From assembly GCA_903632075.3 (NCBI GenBank), contig CAHIKZ030000958.1, positions 860,501-924,500 of the forward strand: a stretch of DNA of 64,000 nt. The letters are read 5' to 3'. This DNA comes from Acanthosepion pharaonis. Lineage: Eukaryota; Mollusca; Cephalopoda; Sepiida; Sepiidae. The stretch's first letter is position 1, and each line of letters begins with the position of its first letter. This document shows, piece by piece, positions 32,906-43,319 of this stretch. The position numbers were made by a program, and so were the translations under genes. The notes under the pieces were generated by a model. It searched no databases. It saw only the letters and a program-made list of their open reading frames with translations, and was not told where the DNA came from.

Positions 32906-33612
32906 TGTTATACCATACCTATTGACTATAATGGTTATGTCTCAATCCTTATAAATACAGTGGAATATACTGTATGTTGATTCACTGTGGTCTTCTACAG
33001 TGTGCTTGTCAAACTCTCTGCAGAGAGGAACCCAGACAAGGCTATGCTGAAGGGCAAATTCTTGTCTGTGGTGGTAGACAGCTACCCGACCCCATTTTTA
33101 CAGGGTCTATGGGGAATTTTTGACTGGGCCTATGGGCTCACACCCCACAATAAACTTGGCCTTGTGCCACATGCCACCACGTGTGGTGGTAGGTAAATAT
33201 CTTCACTGTGATCTTCTACAGTGTGCTTGTCAAACTATCTGCCTCTGGGCAGAGAGGAACCCAGACAAGGCTATGTCAAAGGGCAGAGTCTCATCTGGGG
33301 TGGTAGACAACTACCCGACCCCGTTTTTACGGGGTCTATGGGGAATATTTGCCCGAGTCTACAGGCTTGGATACTCCACAATAAACTCGGCCTTGTGCCA
33401 CATCTGACTGCATGGGGTGGTTAGTGAATATCTCACCGTGGGATTTCACTTGTGATTCACTTTGATTCACTTCTAGCTCACCACTAGCAGTTGATTACTT
33501 ACTACATGCTGCTGGTGAATCCTGTATCTTGTTCCTGTTATAAATATTATTGTTCATTCCCAATATTCATTTTGGTTATTCTTATTCAGTAACCTTTTCC
33601 CAGGTTACAACA
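32906..33612 (+). mobile_element. LTR-like element with internal duplication
   Basis: Begins TGTTATACC and ends GGTTACAACA, the same ends as the solo LTR at 54871-55105. TATAAATA near 32950 could be its TATA box, as in that copy. Unlike that copy it has about 440 bp of GC-richer sequence made of two ~220-bp units (32990-33435). Flanks AAAAT and ATCAT match only loosely as a target duplication. No gag or pol is adjacent. Confidence 0.65.
32990..33435 (+). repeat. ~220-bp tandem duplication inside the LTR
   Basis: Both units contain CTTCTACAGTGTGCTTGTCA, GAGAGGAACCCAGACAAGGC, GGTCTATGGGGAAT and CTTGTGCCACAT. The embedded open frames follow the repeat and are not taken as genes. Confidence 0.85.
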
Positions 33613-33861
33613 ATCATCATAATAACTTTATTTTAGTAAGATTAATTTAAGATTAATTAGGATTATCAGACAACACTCATCTTCATTTATTAGGAAACCT
33701 AATTTTATCCTCACTTTTGAAAACATTTTACTCTTATATTTTTTAAAACAACATTTCTGAAAGAAATCAAGTTATATGTACCTTAGACCATAATGGTTAG
33801 ACTCTGCAAAAAGTGCATCATCAAAAATAATGAAAAGAATGCAAATAAGTATTTTGTCATT

Positions 33862-34507
33862 GCACCTTTTTGGGCTAATGTTTTCTGCTGAAATAAAGTG
33901 GAAAGAATATACTCAATCAATTCCTCAGTCTGGTGCTAGGAAAACTGGTTCCCTGTGTTGTGCTAGACAATTTTTCTTGTCAGAATCTATCTTACACATT
34001 TGTAAGTCTACCATTTGTCCATGCATTGAATATTGCTGCCACACCGGGCCTGGTGTTTCAGCTATGTATTTAGAAATTCTAGATAAGATACAAAAAAGAA
34101 TCTGCAATATTACTGGTTTTGACCTGACATCTCATCTTCAATTACTTTCCCGCTACCCTAATGTAGCTTCTGTGTGCCTTTTCTATAAATATTTCCATGA
34201 TATTTGTTCTGATGAACTTTAATTTAAGTACAGTATCAGATTAGTGGCAAAATCTCATGATTTTACAGTTGGAATGGCTAAATGCAAACATAAGTTCTAT
34301 ACTAACAGTTTCTTCTCTTGCACTTCTTGCTTTCCAGTCAACTTTGATCTTCAAAAATTTAAATGCAATGTCAATCATTATCTTCTGTCTTTTTAATTCC
34401 TGTCCTTTTATTGTTCTCTTTCTTTAATAATTTTTTTTTATACTTTCTTACACTGAGTAACCGCTTGCTTTATTGTATTTCTTGGAGTGAAATGATTTAA
34501 AAAAAAA
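33862..34507 (+). mobile_element. Jockey-type LINE 3' fragment
   Basis: Encodes LFGLMFSAEIKWKEYTQSI, CCARQFFLSESILHICKST, CIEYCCHTGPG and ILDKIQKRICNITG, then a stop at 34220. A deletion removes part of the last exon-like stretch near 34330. Ends CTTGGAGTGAAATGATTTAA. Confidence 0.87.
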
Positions 34508-35756
34508 CAAGAGTATATTTCTTACCATTTTAAGCATATCAACAAGAACTTTTATTGTCATTTTCTAGTATTATAAAACTTGGTTGTCTGCCCTTGACTC
34601 AGCTATAATTTATGCACATGTCAAAGGGTAAAATATACAGCATGTGACAGTCTGTTTGGAGGCACAAAAATTAAACCACCTGGCCAGTTGGAGCTAATCT
34701 GCTAGAACAAAAATTTATATCTCCAGACTTTAATTTTCTCTTGCTGGATATGGTCGAGGAAAAAGTCACTGATGTAAAGCATACCCAAGTCAACTTACAA
34801 GTAAGTCTTTAATTCACTTTTTTTCCATATCTTCTAATATGGACTCAGTTTACTGCATAAACAAACTATTGTCATGTTCATGTTCTGTAAATATGTAGTA
34901 AATTACATATGTCCTTGTCTGTTTTCACCTATAAACAAAATGTTATCATATTGCAGGTATGGGAATGCTTATATTGGATAAATGTATCTTCACAAGTCAA
35001 TCCAATATTTTCTTTCATTTTTAAAACTGTAGCAACCAATTATCTTCCTCAATTTGAAAACTGAGTTTCATGAATACAATTGCGTTTCTTTGGGAGCAGC
35101 TAGGACCACTTAAAAATGCAGGAAAAAAAAATTAACCTCTAAGTGTGAAAAATAGAATATATTTTGAATATAATTTTAATATAATTTATTTGATATAAAA
35201 TGAAAAATATAAATGAAAATTATTTATGTTTATTCCTGATTTTTAATTGGTAGCAATAAAAATAATGTAAAGATTCAAAAAAGAAACTCAAGAAATACAA
35301 AGCTAATTTTATCCTAAAATAAACATCAAAGTTGCCAAAAGTTCTTCTATTCAGTTTCAAACTACAGTCAGGTTTTTTAAACATTTGATTTAATGAGTCA
35401 GTTTATAAAGCACAAATACAGTTCAAATTACAGTTGGAAACAAAATCAAAGAATAATAATAATAGATCCACTCACCTCAAATGATGTCAAACTAGACTTT
35501 GTGACTGCTCCCAACAGGTAAACATGTGGTTGACCCAGCTGTGCCTAGGATGTGCACTTGTGAGAAAAACCATATGAGAGATAAATATATAAACACTCAC
35601 TCTAAAGGAGCAAGCCTCAAACATTCTCACAAGAATATAAAGTCCATGCTCAGAGGAGGTCACAAAGCTATACATTCACTGGTGGGCAGTGATTAAAGAA
35701 GTCCAAAGTTTAATAAATGCAATTTGACATATGAGAGATTAAATCTTGTGCTTTCA
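34508..35756. other. No gene recognised
   Basis: AT-rich; a 35487-35675 minus-strand frame has no signature. Confidence 0.4.
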
Positions 35757-35905
35757 TTACTAATATATGATAATGTTTAGTAAGAATATTAGTAATTTAT
35801 GATAATATTTAGTAATGATATTAGTAATGTATGATAATGTTTAGTAATAACATTAGTAATGTATGATAATGTTTAATAATAACATTAGTAATGTATGATA
35901 ATGTT
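35757..35905 (+). repeat. ~31-bp minisatellite
   Basis: Unit ATTAGTAATGTATGATAATG + TTTAGTAATAAC, about five copies. Confidence 0.85.
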
Positions 35906-37144
35906 GCAAATGCTTATTTATATCAACCATACAGCCTTAAAGATGATAGAAAAAAATCATCAAAACATCCACAAAATCAATCATGCTCCTGCTGCATTTT
36001 ATTTCCTAGATTAATCATGTAGAGTAACTTTTTATTGGATAGATGGCCAAAGAGTTTTGCCTAAAATGAAACAAGTTATAGTCTGAAAATAAGTCAAGAA
36101 AATATACTACATGCAGAACAACTTCCTGTCCCATCATGTTTCAGTGATCTATTGCCTAGCTCCTGTTGTATTTCATTTCCCAGATTAAAAATGAAGAGTA
36201 AAAATGTCAAGTATGATTTTTATCTAAAAGAAGTAAAATGATCCCTTTTTTGCACGCAATACTTAAAGGGTATACCTGTACAAGCAATAGAACTTAGTAG
36301 ATGTCAATGCTACTTCTAAGATGTGTAAACGATAACACACGTTTAATCAAAAGTTTCTTATTTGTTAGTCAAATACACATGAGTGGGTGGAACTGGGCTG
36401 TTGGGACATTGAGCAAAATCCTTATGGGCTGGTGAATCTGTGAACCCTGTGCTGCCTGTAGGCTGATAACCTAACTGGCTTCTCTAATTTCAATAGTATT
36501 TTTCTAAGGGGGCTTATAACACTCCAAACCTAAACTGTAGGAACTTGCTGCACTCAAACAGAATCATAGTCCATATTTTAAACATTTACCTGGTTTGCTT
36601 TATGCTCATAAACACCCCACAGATATTAATTACCTACAAAGATATTTTTCAATGCTATTTTTATCTTCCAATTGAATAAACATTAAAATAATATAATTTA
36701 ACAATTTTTATTGCCTCTCATATTTAGCCATTCTTTGCTTGAAAATCACCAGTTGCATGTTTTTGTAAGGACCCGTGTTCACAGAATTATGTTAATATAA
36801 CATTAAAAAAATGCTAATTTGTAAATCAGCTAACTGTATAGACATGGAAGAGAAAAGGATTAGATTTCTGTATGTAGACTTAAATGAAGGAGCCCCTGGA
36901 GAGCGACCACTAAAGAAAAAACATTTCTTTGGGAAGTGTAGACTCCAATTACACTATTTTTTTATTCTGAAAACAAGGCCAAAGATGAAAGACTCATTAA
37001 GGATCTTTCCACAACAAAAAGGTTTTAGTTAAGAGGGTTTGCAGCAATATTCAGATGGTTTCTTTTCTATTTTTTTGCACTAATATCCCAAAGCCTATTT
37101 TGGTAAATTTTACATTTTAATAAATTTATATAATTTTTCAGTTG
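35906..37144. other. No gene recognised
   Basis: AT-rich unique sequence. CTCCTG(C/T)TG(C/T)ATTT(T/C)ATTTCC occurs near 35986 and 36162, a short duplication. Confidence 0.4.
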
Positions 37145-37176
37145 ATTATATACATTAGAAAATTATGAAATGTTAT

Positions 37177-37287
37177 ATATATATATATTATGAAATGTTA
37201 TATATATATATATATATATTACATTGAGCTCTCTGGATTTTATCCTCCTTAGGTTTACCCATACGGATTACCTAGTTTTTCATAAAC

Positions 37288-37331
<44 letters not shown>
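37177..37331. repeat. Interrupted (TA)n clusters
   Basis: Several TA runs with two copies of TATGAAATGTTA, adjoining the PLE-terminus-like repeats. Confidence 0.85.
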
Positions 37332-37660
37332 CAAGTATAGGATTGGTGTATACAGAATAAATTCCAATAACCAACAATTACTATTCTTAAAAGAGTGCTC
37401 AATACAGAGTAGAGCAAATATAATTATTTATTTAAAAATTTTAACATAAATATGTTATAAAATCACTACAAAAATAGCCATTTTGTTTCAACACCTCTGA
37501 TGTCTTATCAAGTGATGATGTTGAAATACACACAAGTATAGGATTGGTGTAGACAGAATAGAATTCTAATAACCAAAAACACTATTCATAAAAGAGTGCT
37601 CAATACAGAGTAGAGCAAATAGTATTTATTCAAAACATATAGTATAAATATGTTATAACA
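37332..37660 (+). repeat. Direct repeats, PLE-terminus-like (P-end family)
   Basis: CAAGTATAGGATTGGTGTA, AGAGTGCTCAATACAGAGTA and GAGCAAATA, then TATTTATT occur at 37332-37470 and 37533-37640. The same words (GTGCTCAATAC or its variant, and ATAATTATTTATTT) recur at 43805-43860 and 58475-58515, each time next to (TA)n. Confidence 0.6.
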
Positions 37661-37674
37661 TTACATTAAAAACC

Positions 37675-37724
37675 TCTTTGCTAAAAGAGTTAGCACTGAT
37701 CAGTGCTAACTCTTCTAGCAAAGA
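37675..37724. repeat. 50-bp palindrome without spacer
   Basis: The right arm TCAGTGCTAACTCTTCTAGC + AAAGA mirrors the left arm with one mismatch. The centre is TGATCA. Confidence 0.93.
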
Positions 37725-37889
37725 AACTGTGACTAAGGTCTGCTCAGCATAGTTGCAGTATAAACCACAGGTGGGCTCTGTGGGTGTTGAACAAACACAA
37801 ATATGCCTGAGCAAGCATCTGCAAAAGGGAATGGCTAGCCGCCCTAATAGATGGGTATCCTCAAATATGAATGGCCAGCTATTACATAC

Positions 37890-37895
37890 ATACAT

Positions 37896-37965
<70 letters not shown>

Positions 37966-37968
37966 ACA
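37890..37968. repeat. (CA)n(TA)n(CA)n microsatellite
   Basis: ACATACATACACACACACAT, about 22 TA units, then ACACACACACAC. Near-symmetrical arrangement. Confidence 0.9.
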
Positions 37969-38094
37969 CACATATACAGGGTACGATGGATAAATTGTCA
38001 TCTAAATTATGCAAAAATGAAAATAACACTGACATCTCATTTTAATAATATACATATATACACACATACATACATATATATACATATATACTTA

Positions 38095-38400
38095 TGAATA
38101 AAAATGACAATAGGAAAACTAGTAATTGCTGACGTGTTTTGTCCAATGTGGACTTTATCAAAGCAAAATACGAAATCAATTTAATTGAACATGGTAACTA
38201 ATAAAAACAAAAACAGAATGTTCCTAGCAACTGGAATGTAGAGAAACGCTATTTTCATATTGTTAACTGAAAATAACGTCAGTATTTGTCACGTATAGAG
38301 AATATTGTCATTATATCTGTGTTGATGTATTCGACCATTCTCTTTTGATTTTATGAATCTGTTGTGTACATTTGTTTGTGAGAGCAGTAATTTTGTTACA
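38095..38400 (-). mobile_element. Penelope-like element 3' end (PLE-6)
   Basis: On the minus strand it encodes the PLE C-terminus LLLSQTNVHNRFIKSKENGR (from about 38390), the counterpart of LLLSQANIHNCIKKSKENG at 58003-58063. About 200 bp of 3' sequence follows that matches 58070-58290 throughout, ending in GTTTTCCTATTGTCATTTTT. Only the end of the element is kept. Confidence 0.75.
38131..38160 (-). ncRNA. Hammerhead-like stem at PLE 3' end (copy)
   Basis: Minus strand: TTGATAAAGTCCACATTGGAC followed by AAAACACGTC. The GTCC/GGAC stem is perfect, but the following GAAAC has become AAAAC, and the upstream word is TTGATAAA rather than CTGANGA. Counterpart of 58229-58266. Confidence 0.3.
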
Positions 38401-38483
38401 CATATATACACAAACAGTAATTTTGTCATACATATATACACAAACATATAGATATACATGTATACACATACATACATACATAT

Positions 38484-38735
38484 TGTTGTAGAGTAGTTTC
38501 ACAGTGGAGGCTTGTATTTGTACTAAGTCAGTCCTAAAATAGGTTCGACATACAAAACGTTAGGAACTTGATATAATAGGTGATGACACAGAGAAATCTA
38601 GTGGTGGTCGCTGATACTTTTAGTATCCGACTAACGGACATCCAACTCACTGAGTGACTTCTACTACTCCTACTTATTATAGGTGGGAGAGTCTATTAAC
38701 TGTAGAATAGGTGTGTTCCACGATAACACATATAC
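38484..38735 (+). mobile_element. LTR-like repeat, plus orientation
   Basis: Starts TGTTGTAGAGTAGTTTCACA, with ACATACAAAACGTTAGGAAC and TGGGAGAGTCTATTA inside. The reverse complement lies at 40487-40819. The far end is lost in a microsatellite. Confidence 0.65.
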
Positions 38736-38794
38736 ATGTATACACATACATATATATACACACATACATACATACATATATATATAGTGATTTT

Positions 38795-38905
38795 CTAAGC
38801 ATAGCTTAGATGTGGCTGAAAGTATGGGGGCACCCAGTGAGGATTGAACTCACGACTCAGTTGCAATTGTTCTAGCGAGACAAGCACTAACCATTACACC
38901 GCCAC
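38795..38905 (-). mobile_element. tRNA-derived SINE head
   Basis: Minus strand: GGCGGTGTAATGGTTAGTGC (A box) and CGTGAGTTCAATCCTCACTG (B box, with a T-arm-like GTGAG/CTCAC stem), then GGGTGCCC. It looks tRNA-like at both control boxes, but has an over-long middle with no clean anticodon arm or acceptor stem. The 5' side runs into (TA)n. Confidence 0.65.
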
Positions 38906-38907
38906 TG

Positions 38908-38931
38908 TTTATATATATATATATATATAGT

Positions 38932-38966
<35 letters not shown>

Positions 38967-38996
38967 AATGTTTTATATATATATATATATATATAG

Positions 38997-39041
<45 letters not shown>

Positions 39042-39044
39042 AAT

Positions 39045-39119
<75 letters not shown>

Positions 39120-39125
39120 AGTAAA
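38908..39125. repeat. (TA)n higher-order array
   Basis: TA runs separated by AGTAAATGTTTATA or AGTAAATA, about six blocks. The tyrosine/isoleucine frames are artefacts. Confidence 0.92.
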
Positions 39126-39280
39126 TGTTTATAAATTTATGAATAAAAATTATTTTCATATTTATTTATTTATAAATTGGTAAATGATAAATAAATATTG
39201 TAAATATATATAATTATGCTTTTAATTAAACAATCTAATAGTGTTTAATATTTTTGTATAAATTCACTTTTAGCATAGTT
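39126..39280 (+). repeat. Dispersed repeat R5, copy 2
   Basis: TTATTTTCATATTTATTTAT, AACAATCTAATAGTG, TTTAATATTTTTGTATAAAT parallel 32502-32730. Confidence 0.6.
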
Positions 39281-39374
39281 AAGTTTTATTATATATATAT
39301 ATATATATTGAGATATGTGTTATTAAAGACTATGGAACTTTTTTGTTTAATAATCTTTCTTTCAGTTTATATAT

Positions 39375-39538
<164 letters not shown>

Positions 39539-39543
39539 CAATT

Positions 39544-39606
39544 ATGTAATGAATTTCCTGTTTTCCTTCTATCTGCAGACAGTAGGAGACAGGAAATTCA
39601 TTACAT
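39544..39606. repeat. Inverted repeat, 18-bp perfect arms
   Basis: ATGTAATGAATTTCCTGT at 39544-39561 and its exact complement at 39589-39606, with a 27-bp loop holding CTGCAGACAGTAGGAG. Confidence 0.93.
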
Positions 39607-39661
39607 GATTGTATAAAGGAAGCACTTCTATTGTTATTTTTACTGTCGAAATAACAAGCTG

Positions 39662-39893
39662 TAACCATTAGTTCTATTCTAATTGATTCTTTTCTTCTTG
39701 GCTGTGGAACTCACTTTTAGTTTCTTGCTTCCCTGACACCTATGATCTTCAGAAATTTAAATGTCAATCACCATCTTCTGTTTTTTCTGAACCATTTTCA
39801 TCACTAATGTCTTATTCTCTTTCTCACTCAGTAACCCCTTGCATCTTAGTGGTATTATTACCTTGCATGGGGTGAAATGATTAAAAAAAAAAA
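39662..39893 (+). mobile_element. Jockey-type LINE 3' end fragment
   Basis: CTTCAGAAATTTAAATGTCA, CAGTAACCCCTTGCATCTTA and GCATGGGGTGAAATGATTAA. It lies between the two inverted LTR-like repeats. Confidence 0.85.
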
Positions 39894-40486
39894 GAGCCTA
39901 TAGCTCAAGCAAAGGTCTCAAAGAATCGGCAGCATCATGAAAAAGGAAGGTACTTGGCTCACACAACACTATAAAATATAATGATGCTATTCAAGTGATT
40001 TTTAGTTTTGTACAAAAAGCATCTTATTCATTTCTAATGATAAAATGTTTGCTTTTTCTTTAAATAAACTAAAATCATCATCATCAGTCTCTTGACCGAG
40101 GACTGAGAACCTGGCCAGTTCCCTCCACATATCGAAATTGAAAATCAAAGAAATATTTATGCCTAGTGTGTTTTGGGTAAGTAGACCTGGCGGAACCCAA
40201 CCCTCTCCAGATCAAATCACACTCAATGTCCACTTTAAAAGCTCACATTGGTTACAGGCTGTTGATTACATAGAGGAAGCCCTCCATCCTGGCCATTGAA
40301 ACACTTCACCCAGCTATGTCATGTCATTGCTGCACAGCCTGTATACATAGTTACGGAGCCCAGTCTACCCCATTGTACTAGATTGGGGTTGTTGACCCCT
40401 CCAAGGAGATTCATCTGCCCTTTGACAGATCTTTTTTTTAAATCCTGCTGGATGTCTAGTCACTCTCCTCACCAGAAAAAAAAACA
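39894..40486. other. Unclassified, less AT-rich segment
   Basis: From about 40080 the composition rises in GC (GACCGAGGACTGAGAACCTGG, GGCGGAACCCAACCCTCTCC). The minus-strand LTR-like repeat follows. It could be internal sequence of that element, but no gag, protease or RT motif is visible. The 40296-40622 frame is not supported. Confidence 0.4.
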
Positions 40487-40819
40487 TGTTAGGGGAACCA
40501 GGTTAGTCACTGATGTCCTAACAATTCAACAAATAGTACTGGGTTACACGGAACCGTTCTTATTGTTATACCAGAACATTACCTATTCTCTTATAATAGA
40601 CTCTCCCACACATAATAAGTAGTAGTAGTAGCGGTCTCCAGTTGGGCTCAGTGGAGTTGAGTGAGTCAATCGATGAGGGACATTGAAGTATCAACCATCA
40701 AAACTAGATTGCTGCATCATTAACTCTTATTTCAAGTTCCTAACGTTTTGTATGTCGGAACCTAATTTAGGACGACTTAGTGAAATACAAGCCTCCACTG
40801 TGAAAACTACTCTACAACA
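40487..40819 (-). mobile_element. LTR-like repeat, minus orientation
   Basis: Minus strand begins TGTTGTAGAGTAGTTTTCAC and ends GGTTCCCCTAACA, so TG...CA ends with a short inverted TGTT/AACA. It matches 38484-38735 in reverse. No target duplication (AAACA versus GTTAT). Confidence 0.62.
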
Positions 40820-41382
40820 GTTATAAAACAAACAAACTGATAAATCTTTATTTAATGAAAGCACTCCTGCAAATACATTTCAGCAGTGTGTGTGTGTATA
40901 TATATATATATATGTCTGTCAATCACAGACTGTACTGTTTTGCTGTATCACAGCTCCTCAGTATGACTAGACATCCGAAAACGGAAAGCAAGGATCGAAA
41001 CCTGACTGATTTGGTGTCAAAGTTTCTAACCCATCAGTACTCAGCAGAGAGAAACTGCTAATTCTAGCATATTGTTTTTACAAATGTAAACAAATGCCAG
41101 TTCACTGGAGTGCTCGTATTCATTTTACCAAAGAGCTTTGCGTTTTAGTGCAGGTAGCAGCTGTTTGTAGAATTAGGCTGTCTCCCAAGAGTGCCCAATT
41201 GAAATATATTATCAAGAGCTTAATTTTAGGATATTAAAACAAAAACATTAAAAATCACTACACAGTGGCATTTTATTTTTTTGTTTTAATATAAATAATA
41301 TTTAGCTTTACTCTGTATTGAGCCCTTTTTTTAATTAAATGTTACAGACAGTGGAATTATACTCCATTTGTTCTCATTTTAC

Positions 41383-41388
<6 letters not shown>
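40820..41388. other. No gene; short TA/GT tract at 40888-40912
   Basis: Nothing else recognised. Confidence 0.4.

Positions 41389-41433
<45 letters not shown>
41389..41433. repeat. (TA)n microsatellite
   Basis: About 22 TA units. Confidence 0.92.
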
Positions 41434-41435
<2 letters not shown>

Positions 41436-41437
<2 letters not shown>

Positions 41438-41889
41438 TTCAAGCATGTTTGGTTGAATAATCTAGATATATTATGTCTATTTTTATTTTAATTCTCTCAA
41501 ATTCACAAATCAATTTCTTAGTGCTGTTACAAAACTGCTTAAGAAAGATGCCCTAGTTTTGGTTATTTCTTTTATTTTCCCAAATACTTTCAATCTCATC
41601 CAAGATCATCTTCAGGGATAAATTGCTAAGACAAAAATTTAATATAATCAATAGTTATGAATATTTTTGTAAATACACATGAAATGCATTTTATTATACT
41701 CAATTTAAAAATTAATGTTAATAATATGTAAAAGAGGTAACTTAATTTATATTTTTTATTATTAATGTTTTTAAATATGCAACCTGCAATTTTTTTTAAA
41801 AATTAAAAAAAGGTTTTTTTTTGCAATTTGAGCATCCCAAAAGATTGCTTTTATAGACATTTTAAAACATTGTTGCTATACTCATAATT
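41436..41889. other. No gene recognised
   Basis: AT-rich sequence downstream of the minus-strand PLE; might include its 3' UTR. Confidence 0.35.
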
Positions 41890-41893
41890 AATT

Positions 41894-42124
41894 TTATTTA
41901 GTATTGTCAATTAATATTTCTCTAAAACGTGAATGTGGACAGGAATGTTCTTTTAAATGTTGTGCAATAGAAATAGTATCTGACATGTATAAAGAAAGCC
42001 ATCTTGATAATGTTGTCATCATGAAAGTAACATATATATTTACATTTTTGTCAGAGATACAATCTCCCAAAGGACATTTAAATTGATATACAATGTTGAT
42101 TTTTTGCAAAACATTAGTTGACAA
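41894..42124 (-). pseudogene. PLE GIY-YIG endonuclease fragment
   Basis: INIVYQFKCPLGDCISDKNV, then NIYVTFMMTTLSRWLSLYMSD, SIAQHLKEHSCPHSRFREIL. The order matches the PLE GIY-YIG domain that nicks target DNA: VYQF as GIY, YVT as the YIG partner, TTLSR-L as the helix with catalytic Arg. Here YVG has become YVT and the Arg context is altered, which would likely impair it. Confidence 0.82.
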
Positions 42125-42336
42125 AGAAGAGTTATTGTGGATGATTAAGTTGGTTGTATTAAGTTTAGTATAGTCTATAATTAATTTTATTTTTTTACTG
42201 CGATCAGTAGGTGATTATTAGTACTTATGAGTTTTTTTAGGAATTTTTCATCTTGTTTGTAGTTAGTGTATTTGATTGCAGTATAGTAGGTTGATATGTT
42301 AAGGGTTATTTGAGGAAATATCATGTTCTTTTTGGT

Positions 42337-42696
42337 TTATATTAATATTTCTAATAGCTCATCTAATTTGTTTATCAACAATGTAATTAGGAAAGTCATT
42401 ATTAATGAGAGTTTGTTTAATTTTTTTTCATTCTGTGAAAAAAATTTTTTTGTGGAAGAGTTAACATTTGCACGGTTTATTAAATTTTGTATAATTGCTT
42501 TTTTGTAACAGTCAGGATATTCACTCTTATAGTTAAGAGTGCATGCATTTATGCAAGTTAGTTTTTTATATGGGGAGGTAGTAAATTTATTATTATTAGT
42601 TTTTATCAACATATCAAGAAAAGGAATTCTGTTGTTATTGTTAGGTTCATATGTGGACTTAAGAACATAGTTTTTTTTGTAGTTTATGTAGTTCAT
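42337..42696 (-). pseudogene. PLE RT thumb/linker region
   Basis: RIPFLDMLIKTNNNKFTTSP is the PLE '-LPFLDVLI-' motif, then TCINACTLNYKSEYPDCYKK for the usual S-YKR.Y..G region, and IIQNLINRA. The frame continues after homology ends. Frame-shifted relative to both neighbours. Confidence 0.75.
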
Positions 42697-42759
42697 CTAT
42701 ATTTATAACTAACTAAAAAACCCTCTACCTAAGATATGTAAATCATATTCTCATCTTAT

Positions 42760-42993
42760 TTAAGTTATGCAGGTATGCAACAATCTTTGGAGAATATTTG
42801 CTCTGATGTATGGCGGTGAAATTGAATTATTTTTATACACAGAGTTAAGAATTATGTCAGTAGTCTGATCAATGGGGACATTTGTAAATAAATTTTCAAT
42901 GTTGGGTGACACTAAAATATCTTGGTTTGGTTGTACAGTTTTTAGAATTTGAAGGAATTCATGAGTTCTGCGTTTGGAAAATAAAACATCCAC
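42760..42993 (-). pseudogene. PLE reverse transcriptase fragment
   Basis: DILVSPNIENLFTNVPIDQT corresponds to the PLE RT motif normally written SFDVESLFTNVP, so the FD-V aspartate is lost (PNIE here). ILNSVYKNNSISPPYIRANI and LQRLLHTCIT follow as in the family. Stop at 42760, ahead of the palm Y-DD region, which is absent or deleted. Confidence 0.75.
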
Positions 42994-43000
42994 ATAACTT

Positions 43001-43260
43001 CAGACATATAAATAAAAAACCCACACATTCAGTTAAAAACAAAAAAATAAAAATCACTGTTGATAATGGTTAAAAGAATAGCCAAAAATGCTCTGATATG
43101 CAGAACTTTTGGATTATTTTTACACGCTTTGTGTCCAGAAAAGAAAACACTTGTACAAACACAAGAAAAATTAAATAAAAAGCTTTATCACAGTATCTTG
43201 TCAGCCGTCTTTAATGAAACCTGTATAAAAGTGGGATCTCTGCCCAAATACACAATTATT
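43001..43260. other. No gene recognised
   Basis: Frame at 43060-43317 ends in a CA repeat and has no domain. Confidence 0.4.
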
Positions 43261-43318
43261 CACACACATACACACACACATACATACAAACGCACACACA
43301 CACACATATATATATAGT
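43261..43318. repeat. (CA)n / (TA)n microsatellite
   Basis: ACACACATACACACACACAT-type array. Confidence 0.88.
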
Positions 43319-43319
43319 G

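Larger units (their letters stand above)
41894..42993 (-). mobile_element. Penelope-like element, degraded (PLE-2)
   Basis: Minus strand, 5' to 3': an RT fragment (42993-42760), RT thumb/linker region (42696-42337), linker (about 42315-42130) and GIY-YIG region (42124-41894). The parts are in the right order but lie in several frames with stops, so the copy is dead. Its VYQFKCPLGDC domain differs from the IDCQNCSSQYIGETSRN type of the 57-kb copies and marks a separate PLE family. Confidence 0.85.

Noticed and set aside
32987..33424. Three frames of 67-95 codons
   Set aside because: They follow the 220-bp duplication inside the LTR-like element and repeat each other's sequence.
37490..37525. 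A hammerhead motif suggested by CTCTGATGTC and GATGATGTTGAAA
   Set aside because: The words are not in the needed order or spacing, and no stem pairs.
38795..38905. A functional tRNA gene
   Set aside because: A and B boxes are present but the anticodon arm and acceptor stem do not form; the flanks are those of a SINE.
40296..40622. 108-codon frame as an internal gene of the LTR-like pair
   Set aside because: No gag, protease or polymerase motif, and it runs into the minus-strand LTR-like repeat.
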